This document shows positions 18,233 through 27,973 of a DNA stretch of 64,000 bases, piece after piece. The notes beneath the pieces are model-generated. The model ran no database searches. It saw only the letters and a list, made by a program, of their open reading frames with translations, and was not told the DNA's origin. Source of the stretch: Candidatus Sumerlaeota bacterium. GTDB lineage: Bacteria > Sumerlaeota > Sumerlaeia > MWCT01 > JAUWMI01. Positions within the stretch are counted from its first letter, which is position 1; each line of letters opens with the position of its first letter. The position numbers and the translations under genes were made by a program. The stretch covers positions 47,678-111,677 of the forward strand of contig JAUWMI010000007.1 of the NCBI GenBank assembly GCA_030613245.1, in the 5' to 3' direction.

Positions 18233-19420
18233 ATGGCTAAGCGAACCGTTACCCAATTGCAGCTCAAAGGGAAACGGGTATTTATTCGGGTGGATTTCAA
18301 TGTTCCCCTCGATGAGCATGGACGTATAACTGATGATAGCCGTATTCAGGCATCATTGCCAACCATCCGCTATATTCTCGACCAAGGCGGCAGAGCCATT
18401 CTGGCATCACACCTGGGTCGGCCAAAAGGCAAAATTAAGGAGTCGCTAAGGCTGCGTCCTGTGGCAAAGCGTCTGTCTGAGCTTCTGGGACAAGAGGTCA
18501 AGATGGCGCCAGATTGTATAGGGTCTGAGGTTGAAAAGATGGTGGCTGCACTCCGAGACGGGGTAGCAATACTTTTGGAGAACCTCCGATTTCATGAGGG
18601 GGAGACGAAGAACGACCAGGGATTCTCAAAGCAGCTTGCTGCATTGGCAGATTTGTACGTTAACGACGCGTTTGGCACGGCGCACCGCGCCCACGCTTCG
18701 ACTGTAGGAATCACGCGTTTCGTGTCACAGAGTGCCGCAGGCTTTTTGATTGAAAGAGAGCTCAAATACCTGGGTGAGGCGCTAGAGTCACCAGCCCGGC
18801 CTCTTGTGGCGATTCTCGGCGGAGCAAAAATATCAACCAAGATTGGTGTTATTGAGAATCTTCTGAAAAAAGTTGATGCGCTACTCATCGGCGGCGGAAT
18901 GACATATACTTTTCTTAAAGCAAAGGGACTGGAGATTGGCAAGTCTCTACTGGAAGAAGAAACTTTGGAGGCTGCGAAAGAAATTCTACAGAACCTTGAA
19001 AAAACACCCGGGGTTTTTCAGATGGCCACTGATTGCCTGGTGGCTGATAAATTCGACGCTACAGCCAACACCCGTGTGGTGCCAGTCACGGAGATCCCAA
19101 GAGAGTGGCAGGGTGTGGATATCGGACCTCAAACTTATGAGAAATTCGCCGGGGAAATCAAGAAGGCGAAAACGGTTGTCTGGAATGGACCGGTTGGGGT
19201 GTTTGAAATTGATAAATTTGCTGAAGGTACGAAAAAAATTGCTCAGCTATTGGCCAGCCTGGATGCAACGACGATTATTGGCGGGGGTGACACCGCTGCG
19301 GCGGTCAATCAATATGGACTGGCTGATAAGATGACACACGTCTCGACTGGCGGTGGAGCCTCGCTGGAGTTTCTTGAGGGAAAGGAGCTGCCGGGAATTG
19401 CTGCGCTTTCAGAGGCGTAG
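18233..19420 (+). CDS. pgk: Phosphoglycerate kinase
   Basis: 395 aa, full length. It converts 1,3-bisphosphoglycerate and ADP to 3-phosphoglycerate and ATP in glycolysis. Substrate-binding motifs [10 protein letters not shown] (about 19-28) and SHLGRPKG (about 60-67) lie in the N-domain. Nucleotide-binding NGPVGVFE and GGGDTAAAV lie in the C-domain. AAGGAG 9 nt before the ATG confirms the start. No gap or tpiA is adjacent; hemL follows 119 bp later. The usual GAP-PGK clustering is therefore absent here. Confidence 0.96.
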   Translation: MAKRTVTQLQLKGKRVFIRVDFNVPLDEHGRITDDSRIQASLPTIRYILDQGGRAILASHLGRPKGKIKESLRLRPVAKRLSELLGQEVKMAPDCIGSEVEKMVAALRDGVAILLENLRFHEGETKNDQGFSKQLAALADLYVNDAFGTAHRAHASTVGITRFVSQSAAGFLIERELKYLGEALESPARPLVAILGGAKISTKIGVIENLLKKVDALLIGGGMTYTFLKAKGLEIGKSLLEEETLEAAKEILQNLEKTPGVFQMATDCLVADKFDATANTRVVPVTEIPREWQGVDIGPQTYEKFAGEIKKAKTVVWNGPVGVFEIDKFAEGTKKIAQLLASLDATTIIGGGDTAAAVNQYGLADKMTHVSTGGGASLEFLEGKELPGIAALSEA

Positions 19421-19539
19421 CTGCGATACAACTCGAGGCCTGTGTCGAAAATTCGCCCGGGAGACAGCCGTCTGGTACTAGGCTGCGCAGAGACATAAGA
19501 CATAACTTCCCACACTTCCTGCTAGCAGGGATTTCGTAA

Positions 19540-20835
19540 ATGAAACCTAACTGGACAAAATCGGGTCAACTCTTTCAGGAAGCAGAAGCCTATATCCCGG
19601 GTGGGGTGAATAGCCCTGTCCGGGCGTTTCGTGCTGTTGGAGGCACGCCGCTATTTATTCGCTCGGGGAAGGGCTCGAAAATCGTTGATGCCGATGGAAA
19701 TGAGTACATTGACTATGTCTGCTCGTGGGGGCCTCTGATTCTAGGACATGCCCATCCGCAAGTGGTTTGTGCTATAGCCGAAGCCGCAAAACAAGGAACC
19801 TCCTTTGGTGCTCCGACCGAGCGTGAAACAGAGTTGGCGCGCCTGATCTGCGAAGCTGTGGAGTCAGTTGATCAGGTGCGCCTGGTGAACTCTGGCACGG
19901 AAGCCACGATGTCGGCCATCCGATTGGCACGAGGTGTAACCGGACGCGATAGGATCATAAAGTTCAACGGCTGTTATCACGGGCATGTGGACAGTCTGCT
20001 GGTAAAAGCTGGGTCAGGCGCTACTACGTTAGGAATTCCTGATAGCCCGGGAGTCACACGTGGAACTTCCAGCGATACCGTTGGTCTGGAATATAATAAC
20101 CTGGATGCTGTGGAGCAGGTATTTCGCCGGGAAGGCGACCGGATTGCTGCGGTAATTGTCGAGCCAGTGGCGGGGAACATGGGCGTGGTTCCTCCTGGTC
20201 CGGGATTTCTGGAAAGGCTGCGCGAGCTCACAAGAGAATCCGGCGCATTATTGATCTTCGATGAAGTTATCACGGGTTTTCGGCTAGCGTATGGTGGTGC
20301 GCAGGCGCGTTACGGAATCCAACCTGATATCACTACCCTGGGAAAGATCATCGGGGGCGGCCTGCCTGTAGGCGCGTATGGCGGGGGGCGACACATTATG
20401 CAGGCAATTGCGCCAACAGGTCAAGTTTATCAGGCAGGGACGCTTTCCGGGAATCCCCTGGCAGTAAGCGCTGGGTTGGCCACCTTGCGTACGCTGAAGG
20501 AGAATGGGGTGTATGAAAGGCTTGAGCAGATGGGGGCGGTTCTTGAGGAGGGATTGCGTGCCGCAGCCAGAGAAGCGGGGGTTCCTACTTATCACTCACG
20601 AGTGGGCTCAATGCTATGCACGTTTTTCACAGATCAGCGCGTGATGGATTACCATACTGCCCTCACAGCCAGTGTGAAGAAGTACCGCCAGTTTTTTCAT
20701 GGAATGCTTCAGCGCGGCGTGTATCTTCCGCCCTCGCAGTTCGAAACCTTTTTTATTTCCCTCGCGCATACGGACGAAGATATTGCTCAGACGCTGTCCG
20801 CTGCTCGCGAGACTTTAAAGACACTAGCCGGTTAA
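19540..20835 (+). CDS. hemL: Glutamate-1-semialdehyde 2,1-aminomutase
   Basis: 431 aa, full length. HemL makes 5-aminolevulinate from glutamate-1-semialdehyde, the second step of the C5 route to tetrapyrroles. The PLP lysine is Lys269 in [17 protein letters not shown]. The PLP-contacting [10 protein letters not shown] is at about 239-248, and NSGTEA at 117-122. SFGAPTERE and the [10 protein letters not shown] segment distinguish it from other class III aminotransferases. It indicates ALA synthesis from glutamyl-tRNA; hemA is not in the window. Confidence 0.95.
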   Translation: MKPNWTKSGQLFQEAEAYIPGGVNSPVRAFRAVGGTPLFIRSGKGSKIVDADGNEYIDYVCSWGPLILGHAHPQVVCAIAEAAKQGTSFGAPTERETELARLICEAVESVDQVRLVNSGTEATMSAIRLARGVTGRDRIIKFNGCYHGHVDSLLVKAGSGATTLGIPDSPGVTRGTSSDTVGLEYNNLDAVEQVFRREGDRIAAVIVEPVAGNMGVVPPGPGFLERLRELTRESGALLIFDEVITGFRLAYGGAQARYGIQPDITTLGKIIGGGLPVGAYGGGRHIMQAIAPTGQVYQAGTLSGNPLAVSAGLATLRTLKENGVYERLEQMGAVLEEGLRAAAREAGVPTYHSRVGSMLCTFFTDQRVMDYHTALTASVKKYRQFFHGMLQRGVYLPPSQFETFFISLAHTDEDIAQTLSAARETLKTLAG

Positions 20836-20885
20836 CGGCAAAAGAAAGAATTTTTTGCTATTGGTTCAGAATCCGGGCGCATTAA

Positions 20886-23069
20886 ATGAGATTTTTGCAG
20901 AAAACAAGCGAGATGTTTGAGCGCATTCACAAGCGACTTCTCATAGGGCTGGCTGCGAGTATTCTGCTCGTGCAGGCAACTGCAGTCCAAGCCGGTGAAT
21001 TTGCATCCAACGATTCTCCTGCCTCGCAGTCACAGCTGGTTGGCAATGTACTGCTCGAGCGCCCTTTTGACGAACAGGGGCGCGATATTTCAGGTTACGG
21101 ACAAACGGGCCTCGTGAACTCCCGCCTGAATGAATATTTAACAATCCGGACAGTTGATCCACAGGGCGCTCCAGTTGAAGGAATACACGTTTTGTATAAA
21201 ATCCTCAGCCAGCCTTCACAGGTAGAAGAAGGCCTTTCCTTACACCCGCTGGGAAAAGGGATCACTGATAGTGAAGGGCTCTATCGCGCTGCGTGTGTGC
21301 TGGGCGATCAACATGGAGAGTATGAAATTTTGTTTTACGTACCGTCGGACTCCGGTGAAGTTTCGTTTCTCCGTTATACTGTCATGGCTCACAAGGCAAG
21401 TTGGGCAAACTGGCTTGTGCTGGGACTGATCGGAGGATTAGCAATCTTTCTGTTTGGCATGAAGGTGGGCGCCGAGGGATTACAGGCAGCCGGTGGTGTA
21501 AGGCTGCGCTCAATAATTGGCGACATGACCAAGAATCGGGTGAAAGGTGTGGGGTTTGGAGCCGTGACCACATTCTTTACGCAGAGCAGCAGCGCCACAA
21601 CGACCATGCTTGTTTCCCTCGTCAATACCAAACTCATGACGGTTCGCCAGACGCTTGGGATTATTTTCGGAGCCGCAATCGGGACAACGATCACGGTCCA
21701 GCTGATATCCTTTAACGTGGCCGAGTATTCGCTGCTGCTAATTGCAGTTGGGTTCTTGGTTACCATGGTGATGAAGCAACGGAAGTATATCGCTCTTGGC
21801 AACATTCTCCTGGGATTTGGGTTTATCTTCTTTGGAATGAAGGTCATGTCGGATGTAACAGTACCTTTAAAGGACTTTCCGGCATTTCAGAACGCGATCC
21901 TCGTGTTGACATACTATCCGCTGTGGGCAATTGTCTTTGCGGCACTCTTTACGGCTTTGTTCCAGAGCAGTGCGGCAACGCTCGGCATTGTGCTTTCCAT
22001 TTCCCGCCATGGCGTATTTACTCTGCCAGCCACAATCCCATTAATTTTTGGCGCGAACATAGGCACCTGTGCCACAGCCTTGCTCGCTAGCCTGAGAGCA
22101 TCGCGTGATGCAAAACGAGTTGCCTGGGCGCACTTTTTCTTTAAGGTGATCGGCGTGCTCATCTTCCTGCCCTTAATGGCTTATCTGGCAATGGCCGGAG
22201 AAGGCGCCACGCATTTTCTGGCGTCCCTCCCTATCCCACTCGGCAGCGATTCTATGGCCAGGCAGATTGCCAATACGCATCTCATATTCAACGTGCTGAT
22301 TACGCTGATATTTCTGCCCCTCATGGGACTATTAGAACGAATGGTGTATGGTTTTCTTCCACGACGTCCAGATGAAACTTTAGAGGTGCGATCGAAATAC
22401 CTGGATCTACAGATTCTTGATACCCCATCCATAGCGATCGGTTCGTGTATTCGAGAGATTTCACGCATGGCTCGGTTTGTGGAAGAAATGATGCGTACCA
22501 TTGGACAGGCGATTTTCAATCGAGACGACCGGGAATGGGACTTCATTCACGGTCGGGATGATAAAGTTGATAAACTTCAGACGTCCATTACTCAGTACCT
22601 GACCAATCTCACTCAAAAGAAGCTGAGCGAGGAGGAATTGACAAAGAGCATCGGCTTGCTTTATATTGTAAGCGACCTTGAGAATATCGGCGATATAATT
22701 GACAAGAATCTTCTCGTCCTCGCACAGAAAATGTACAACAACAATCTGGAGTTTTCCGAGGCTGGCAAACAGGAACTGCAAGAGCTGCACCATAAAGTCT
22801 CGGAGGATCTATCAGCAACCATCGTTGCCCTGACGTCGTCATCACCCGAGATTGCTGAACGAGTCATTAGTCATAAGCCGATGCTAACTGATTACGGGCA
22901 AAAGTTGCATTTGCAGCATCTTAAGCGTATGAAGGAAGGGCTGCGGGAAACTATCGAAACCAGCTCCGTGCATCTGGACGTGATTAACTACCTCCTGCGG
23001 ATTGAGTTCTATGCCTACCGCATTGCGTGTATTGTTGCAGGTAAGGGAATGAAGTACATGCAGCTATAA
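20886..23069 (+). CDS. Na+/phosphate cotransporter family protein with N-terminal periplasmic and C-terminal PhoU-like domains
   Basis: 727 aa. A signal-like helix (about 17-36, ending TAVQA) is followed by a beta-rich Ig-like domain (about 75-168), which is not usual in this family. The transporter core has two inverted repeats, each with the sodium-binding QSS motif: TQSSSATTT (232-240) and FQSSAATLG (359-367). Eight to ten helices are predicted. From about residue 500 the protein is helical and charged, matching a PhoU-like regulatory domain. Family members import phosphate with sodium. The start is uncertain: ATG 20886 or ATG 20916. Confidence 0.85.
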   Translation: MRFLQKTSEMFERIHKRLLIGLAASILLVQATAVQAGEFASNDSPASQSQLVGNVLLERPFDEQGRDISGYGQTGLVNSRLNEYLTIRTVDPQGAPVEGIHVLYKILSQPSQVEEGLSLHPLGKGITDSEGLYRAACVLGDQHGEYEILFYVPSDSGEVSFLRYTVMAHKASWANWLVLGLIGGLAIFLFGMKVGAEGLQAAGGVRLRSIIGDMTKNRVKGVGFGAVTTFFTQSSSATTTMLVSLVNTKLMTVRQTLGIIFGAAIGTTITVQLISFNVAEYSLLLIAVGFLVTMVMKQRKYIALGNILLGFGFIFFGMKVMSDVTVPLKDFPAFQNAILVLTYYPLWAIVFAALFTALFQSSAATLGIVLSISRHGVFTLPATIPLIFGANIGTCATALLASLRASRDAKRVAWAHFFFKVIGVLIFLPLMAYLAMAGEGATHFLASLPIPLGSDSMARQIANTHLIFNVLITLIFLPLMGLLERMVYGFLPRRPDETLEVRSKYLDLQILDTPSIAIGSCIREISRMARFVEEMMRTIGQAIFNRDDREWDFIHGRDDKVDKLQTSITQYLTNLTQKKLSEEELTKSIGLLYIVSDLENIGDIIDKNLLVLAQKMYNNNLEFSEAGKQELQELHHKVSEDLSATIVALTSSSPEIAERVISHKPMLTDYGQKLHLQHLKRMKEGLRETIETSSVHLDVINYLLRIEFYAYRIACIVAGKGMKYMQL

Positions 23070-23121
23070 TTCCGGTAGTACGCTGCTTGCCAGGCGAAGC
23101 TGCGTCAAAGGATGGCACTCC

Positions 23122-23769
23122 GTGCACATTGTTAGGTTCTTGTATGACTGGATGTTGTCATGGGCCGGAACTCCGTATGGGAGCCCGGCACTCTTTGTGT
23201 TTGCTTTTGCAGAATCATCATTTTTTCCGATTCCACCGGATGTATTGCTGATTGCCTTATGTATGGGGGCGCCGTCGCATTTTTTCGTCTTTTCCCTCAT
23301 TTGCTCGCTGGGATCACTGTTTGGGGGGATGTTTGGCTATCTGATTGGCTACAAATTTTACGATTTGTTTGGCAAGCGCGTATTTCGGTTCATCGCGAGA
23401 CTCTGTCATAGTTCTCCGGATAGATTGTACAATGGCGCCAAGGGGTACTATGACAAATATGGGGTCTGGGCTGTGGGGATAGCAGGGTTTACACCAATTC
23501 CTTACAAGGTTTTTACCATTACAGCGGGTTTATTCCGGATGAATTTTCTGAAATTCTGCATTGCTTCAGCATTGAGTCGCTCGGCTCGATTCTTTATCGT
23601 CGGCGGAGCGGTCGGATTGCTGTTTAAACACTATGGCCGTGGGATAGAGCTATTCATTGACAAATACTTTAATATACTGACACTGGTTTTCATCATTCTC
23701 CTTGTGGGTGGGTTCTTGGTGGTTCGCTGGATTTTGCCAAAACGCCGTGGAGGTAACTTTCAGGCGTGA
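23122..23769 (+). CDS. YqaA-like membrane protein (VTT/DedA superfamily)
   Basis: 215 aa from GTG with AAAGGA upstream. Four to five membrane helices. The family features are ESSFFPIPPDVLLIALCMG near residues 30-48, a glycine-rich GGMFGYLIGY helix (about 72-81) and GFTPIPYKVFTITAG (about 120-134). These match the VTT domain of YqaA/DedA/SNARE-associated proteins, several of which flip lipids or polyprenyl-phosphate carriers across the inner membrane. The substrate is not known here. It follows the Na/Pi transporter by 52 bp on the same strand. Confidence 0.85.
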   Translation: MHIVRFLYDWMLSWAGTPYGSPALFVFAFAESSFFPIPPDVLLIALCMGAPSHFFVFSLICSLGSLFGGMFGYLIGYKFYDLFGKRVFRFIARLCHSSPDRLYNGAKGYYDKYGVWAVGIAGFTPIPYKVFTITAGLFRMNFLKFCIASALSRSARFFIVGGAVGLLFKHYGRGIELFIDKYFNILTLVFIILLVGGFLVVRWILPKRRGGNFQA

Positions 23770-23878
23770 TCATAGCGGTGATTTTTTGCTTTACTTTTCC
23801 TAAGGCTTTCGCATAGATAAACAGCACAGCTGTAAGGGAAAGGCTTGTTCTATACACCTTATTTATTCGGTAGGATGA

Positions 23879-24478
23879 ATGCCAATGATCTCAATTAAGC
23901 GCTATCGTCAGAAGGGTAATTACATGGAAGTCTTTCTCGACTGCGACTGTGGAGACGCAAATATAATTGAGAAGTCTGAAGCAGGAGAAAAGCTGTTTGC
24001 GTGCGTGACCTGCAGCCAACAGACAACGTTAGGAAAATTGCGCAACGAAGCAACACCATTTACGCGCAGCAGCGAATGGGTGATTAATATTGACAAACGT
24101 GGCGCAAAGCGGATGTCAATTAACATTCCCGTCAGAGTTGATTGCATTGCAGCAGCCGAAAATGTGCCAACTTTTATCTTTCATGGCATTGGCCAGAATA
24201 TCAGTGAAAAAGGGTTGCGGGTTATCATCACAAATTTTGACGAGAGATTTAAGGAAGTTGTTGAGGAATACCGGCCGGAGGTAACTGTAAGTTTCGGTAT
24301 TCGCTACCAGCATTTTCTGCCTCGTAGCTTGAAAGCCGAGGTTTCATATATTGACTATCGCGAGATTGAGCTTCCTTCCTGCCGGCTTGGCCTGAGGTTT
24401 CTTGCAATGAGCAGCGAAGAAGAAGAGAAGCTAAAAAAGTATATCACCTTGCTTATACAGGAGAATGACCGCGACTGA
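23879..24478 (+). CDS. PilZ-domain protein with cysteine-rich N-terminal domain
   Basis: 199 aa. A C-terminal PilZ domain contains RGAKR (74-78, RxxxR) and NISEKG (107-112, NxSxxG), the c-di-GMP contacts. The N-terminal 50 residues carry C22-D-C24 and C42-V-T-C45, likely a small zinc ribbon. Zinc-ribbon-PilZ fusions are uncommon and suggest a partner-binding or redox/metal-sensing module. AGGA precedes two possible ATGs, 23879 and 23885; the second has better spacing. It stands alone before a convergent glycine-cleavage operon. Confidence 0.8.
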   Translation: MPMISIKRYRQKGNYMEVFLDCDCGDANIIEKSEAGEKLFACVTCSQQTTLGKLRNEATPFTRSSEWVINIDKRGAKRMSINIPVRVDCIAAAENVPTFIFHGIGQNISEKGLRVIITNFDERFKEVVEEYRPEVTVSFGIRYQHFLPRSLKAEVSYIDYREIELPSCRLGLRFLAMSSEEEEKLKKYITLLIQENDRD

Positions 24479-24511
24479 GCTGGGTGATCGGTTTAAGACA
24501 TGTTGCCTGAG

Positions 24512-24532
24512 GCTGCCGGTTCTTCGGGCAGC
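24512..24532. terminator. Possible hairpin between convergent genes
   Basis: GCTGCC (24512-24517) and GGCAGC (24527-24532) form a 6-bp stem 34 bp after the PilZ gene. No T-run follows. The rest of the 294-bp gap before gcvPB shows no supported feature. Confidence 0.3.
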
Positions 24533-24772
24533 TTCGGACGACCCCATCGGACTTCGCTTTTTCTCCTTACCTTAATCCGTCCTCTTATGTCAGCGTGAGT
24601 GACTGAAGCGCTGAAAATCCGTGACGTATCACCGAATTGCAAACGCAACGTCTCTTGCCTGAAGTAAATCACTGTGGTCTCCAAGTGTGATCAGCAAATA
24701 TTGAAGCAGGGCAAAGATAGGATCCAGGGATGCGTAAGAAGTATTCGCCAAGCGGGATAGCTGCTTGGTCAG

Positions 24773-26230
24773 CTACTTACCAGAGGTAGACAACCAGCGA
24801 AGAATTGGATTACGTGCGGCGCTGTATTCGTCCAGACGCGTGACAGGTGTTGTAATCGGTGCCTTGAGAATAGCCTGCGGGTTTTTATCAGCCATCTCAA
24901 CAATTCGTTCAAGCGCTTGGACAAATTGATCAAGGGTCTCTTTGCTTTCCGTCTCAGTGGGCTCAATCATGAGTGCCTCTGGCACGATTAAAGGAAAATA
25001 GATCGTCGGCGGATGGAAGCCATAATCGAGGAGTTTCTTGGCAATATCCAGTGCACGAATTCCTTTCTGTTTCTGGTTTTGTGCCGAGACGACAAATTCG
25101 TGCATACAATGATCGTTATAGGGAACGTCGAAAATCCCTCGAAGCCGTGCTAGTAAATAATTGGCATTCAGCACAGCATGCTCGCTGATGGACTTCAGTC
25201 CTTCGGCGCCCAGCATCCGAATATAGCAGTAGGCCTTGATTACCACGGCCATGTTGCCAAGGAAACTTTTGACCCTGCCAATGGAATGCGCGTGATCATA
25301 TCGGAGAACGATCTGTCCTTGCTGTTTCTCGAGAACCGGAACAGGAAGAAACGGAGAGAGAAAATCACGAACCACAATTGGGCCAGCGCCTGGCCCACCG
25401 CCTCCGTGCGGCGTAGAAAAAGTCTTATGGAGGTTGATATGCATTAGGTCAGCGCCAAAATCCGCCGGCTTTACAATCCCGAGAATGGCATTAAAATTAG
25501 CACCGTCGAGGTAAACAAGACCGCCGTTTTCGTGGACCGCGTCGCAAATCTCACCGATTTGCTCTTCAAATAGACCGAGCGTATTGGGATTGGTCACCAT
25601 CAGTGCAGCAACTTCGCCATTTAACGCGAGCTTCAAGGCAGCCAGGTCAATTCGGCCTCGTTTATCTGACGCAATTTGCTGTACCTGAAACCCACAGCGA
25701 CTGGATGACGCAGGATTTGTCCCATGCGCAGTATCGGGAATGAGAATCTTGGTTCGCCTTTCGCCCTTCTGTTGAAAGTATGCCTTAATTATCATCAAGC
25801 TGGTTAGTTCCCCGTGTGCTCCAGCCGAGGGCTGCAGGGAGATGCCATGGAGTCCGGTAAGCTCCTTGAGCATCTCGCCCAGTTCATAGGCAATTGTAAG
25901 GATACCTTGCAGCATATCTGGTGGCTGGTAGGGATGGGTATGGGTAAACGCCTCCAGAGCGGCAAGCGTTTCGTTAATTTTGGGATTATATTTCATTGTA
26001 CATGAGCCAAGGGGATAGAAGTGCGTATCCACGCTAAAGTTTTTCCTCGAAAGATTGGTATAGTGTCGCACCAAAATTCCCTCGCTTACTTCAGGCAGGG
26101 GCGGAGGAGAAGTGCTCAGCAAGTCGCAAGGTACGAGCGACGCAATGTCGCACTCCGGGAGATCGTCAGGAGGAAGCGATACCCCACAGCGCCCGGCAAC
26201 GCTCCGCTCGAATATTAATGTTTCATCCAT
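24773..26230 (-). CDS. gcvPB: Glycine dehydrogenase (decarboxylating) subunit 2
   Basis: 485 aa, the C-terminal half of split P-protein. It carries the PLP site: Lys269 in INLHKTFSTPHGGGGPG, preceded by the glycine-rich and DTAHGTNPAS segments. THFYPLGSCTMKYNPK (69-84) is typical. With gcvPA it decarboxylates glycine and transfers the aminomethyl group to lipoylated GcvH. The start overlaps the gcvPA stop by 8 bp, indicating coupling. Last gene of gcvT-gcvH-gcvPA-gcvPB. Confidence 0.95.
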   Translation of the reverse strand: MDETLIFERSVAGRCGVSLPPDDLPECDIASLVPCDLLSTSPPPLPEVSEGILVRHYTNLSRKNFSVDTHFYPLGSCTMKYNPKINETLAALEAFTHTHPYQPPDMLQGILTIAYELGEMLKELTGLHGISLQPSAGAHGELTSLMIIKAYFQQKGERRTKILIPDTAHGTNPASSSRCGFQVQQIASDKRGRIDLAALKLALNGEVAALMVTNPNTLGLFEEQIGEICDAVHENGGLVYLDGANFNAILGIVKPADFGADLMHINLHKTFSTPHGGGGPGAGPIVVRDFLSPFLPVPVLEKQQGQIVLRYDHAHSIGRVKSFLGNMAVVIKAYCYIRMLGAEGLKSISEHAVLNANYLLARLRGIFDVPYNDHCMHEFVVSAQNQKQKGIRALDIAKKLLDYGFHPPTIYFPLIVPEALMIEPTETESKETLDQFVQALERIVEMADKNPQAILKAPITTPVTRLDEYSAARNPILRWLSTSGK

Positions 26231-27575
26231 GACTCATCGTTTTCAGCAGAGCGACAAAGCGGTCGAGCTCTGCACGCGTTTTTGTTTCAGTCACACAGAC
26301 CAAAAGGCACTTTTCAAGCTCAGGGTAGTATTGCCCGAGAGGGATCCCCGGCAGCAGACCTTTTTCGCGCAATGAGTCAACGATCCTGTCTGCTGGCTCA
26401 GGGGTTTGAATGACAAAGTCCTTAAAATGCGGCTGAGAGAATGGGTATGAGAACCCGGGTAGCAGGGCGATCTGGCGGCGCAAATAGGCGGCCTTCTTGG
26501 CGCAGAGTGTGGCGATGTGGCGAAGGCCATGTGGCCCAATAGTGCCGAGATATATGGCCGCTTTTAGCGCATTCAACGCGTGATTTGTACAGATATTCGA
26601 CGTTGCCTTCTCTCGCCGAATGTGCTGTTCGCGCGTCTGAAGCGTCAGGACAAAACTACGGCGACCTTGTCGGTCTTTTGTCATTCCCACCAGTCGACCC
26701 GGCACTTTGCGGAGGAACTCTCGCTTGCAGGCGAAAATGCCCAGGGTTTCGCCGCCGCACATCTGTCCAAGCCCAAGACTCTGGCCTTCACCAACTACAA
26801 TATCGGCTTCATAAGTACCCGGCACCCTAAGTATGCCAAGGGAGATTGGATCAACTATAACAATTAGGAACGCTCCGGCGTCGTGCACACTGCGGGCAAT
26901 CTCGTTCATTCGCTCGAGGCAACCGAAGAAATTTGGCTGCTGCACTACCACACACGACGTATTGTCATTCAGCGCTTTTTCAAGTTCCTCAACATTCGTA
27001 ATGCCATCCGTGAAGTCGAGTTCCTTCATATCGGTATCGAGATTTTTCAAATACGTTGCAACTACATGCCGATATTCTGGATGCACGCTTTTGGCAATCA
27101 AGACGCCCGACCGGCCGCCGTGGGCACTGAGCGCCATGATCACGGCCTCGGCCAATGCCGTCGCACCATCGTAAAGTGATGCATTGGCCATCTCCATACC
27201 AGTTAGCTGGCAAATCATGGTCTGGTATTCAAAGAACGCCTGAAGCAGGCCCTGGCTGGCCTCCGGTTGATAAGGAGTATAGGCAGTGTAAAACTCTGCC
27301 CGGTGGGCCAAATGGGTAACAGTGCTCGGTATAAAATGGTCATAGATGCCCCCGCCCAGGAATGAGAGTATCTGACTGGTTGTAGTGTTCTTGGCACCAA
27401 GGGTTTTTAATGCGGTCGTTAGCTCCATCTCGGACAACGGATGAGGAAGAGAAGGAAGAGCCTTTAAACTGAGATGCTGAGGAATATGTGCAAAGAGGTC
27501 CGCAGCCGTGCGGGCCCCGATGAGCTGAAGCATCTCAGCCTGTTGCGCCTGGGTGTTGCACAGATAGGGGATCAA
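26223..27575 (-). CDS. gcvPA: Glycine dehydrogenase (decarboxylating) subunit 1 (TTG start)
   Basis: 450 aa, the N-terminal half of the split P-protein, with the same fold as subunit 2 but without the PLP lysine. Recognisable segments are FLGGGIYDHFIPSTV (about 68-82), TAYTPYQPEASQG (about 92-104) and DGATALAEA. The start is TTG, 2 bp after the gcvH stop. A GAGG sequence about 9 nt upstream supports it. The N-terminus is otherwise typical (MIPYLCNT...). Split P-protein is common in Firmicutes, Thermotogae, many deep-branching and some PVC lineages. Confidence 0.94.
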   Translation of the reverse strand: MIPYLCNTQAQQAEMLQLIGARTAADLFAHIPQHLSLKALPSLPHPLSEMELTTALKTLGAKNTTTSQILSFLGGGIYDHFIPSTVTHLAHRAEFYTAYTPYQPEASQGLLQAFFEYQTMICQLTGMEMANASLYDGATALAEAVIMALSAHGGRSGVLIAKSVHPEYRHVVATYLKNLDTDMKELDFTDGITNVEELEKALNDNTSCVVVQQPNFFGCLERMNEIARSVHDAGAFLIVIVDPISLGILRVPGTYEADIVVGEGQSLGLGQMCGGETLGIFACKREFLRKVPGRLVGMTKDRQGRRSFVLTLQTREQHIRREKATSNICTNHALNALKAAIYLGTIGPHGLRHIATLCAKKAAYLRRQIALLPGFSYPFSQPHFKDFVIQTPEPADRIVDSLREKGLLPGIPLGQYYPELEKCLLVCVTETKTRAELDRFVALLKTMSHG

Positions 27576-27577
27576 TG

Positions 27578-27973
27578 CTATTCCTCACTCTTAATCAATT
27601 CCCTATAATCATCAGGAGCCAACAGGGATTTTAGATCTTCAGCGCTCTGCATTCTGATCTTGATCATCCATCCTTCTTGAAACGGGGAGCTCGCCACAAT
27701 TGCCGGATCATCCAAAACTTGCTGGTTCACTTCTACGACCTCACCTGGCACTGGGGTATAAAGGTCAAATGCTGCCTTGACCGAGTCAACCACGCCAAAG
27801 CCGGCGTTTTGCGTCAGCTGCGTTCCCACCGTTGGCAGATCTACGTTTACAATTTCCTTGTTCATCTGGTCAGTCGCGTAAGCCGTGATGCCTACCGTCA
27901 CTTCATCATTGTGCACGCGCGCCCATTCGTGAGTTCTTGTATAGAAAATATCTTCGGGAATATCGAGGTTCAT
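27578..27973 (-). CDS. gcvH: Glycine cleavage system H protein
   Basis: 131 aa. GcvH shuttles the aminomethyl group on a lipoyl arm between P-, T- and L-proteins. Lipoylation site Lys66 is in GVVDSVKAAFDLYTPVPGEV, slightly diverged from the usual ESVKA form (E to D). The N-terminal YTRTHEWARV and the later EGWMIKI are conserved. The start overlaps the gcvT stop by 4 bp (ATGA). A lipoyl synthase or transferase is not in the window. Confidence 0.95.
   Translation of the reverse strand: MNLDIPEDIFYTRTHEWARVHNDEVTVGITAYATDQMNKEIVNVDLPTVGTQLTQNAGFGVVDSVKAAFDLYTPVPGEVVEVNQQVLDDPAIVASSPFQEGWMIKIRMQSAEDLKSLLAPDDYRELIKSEE

Noticed and set aside
24493..24684. 63-codon minus-strand frame after gcvPB
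   Set aside because: TTG start, no ribosome site, no recognisable similarity; it overlaps the hairpin region.
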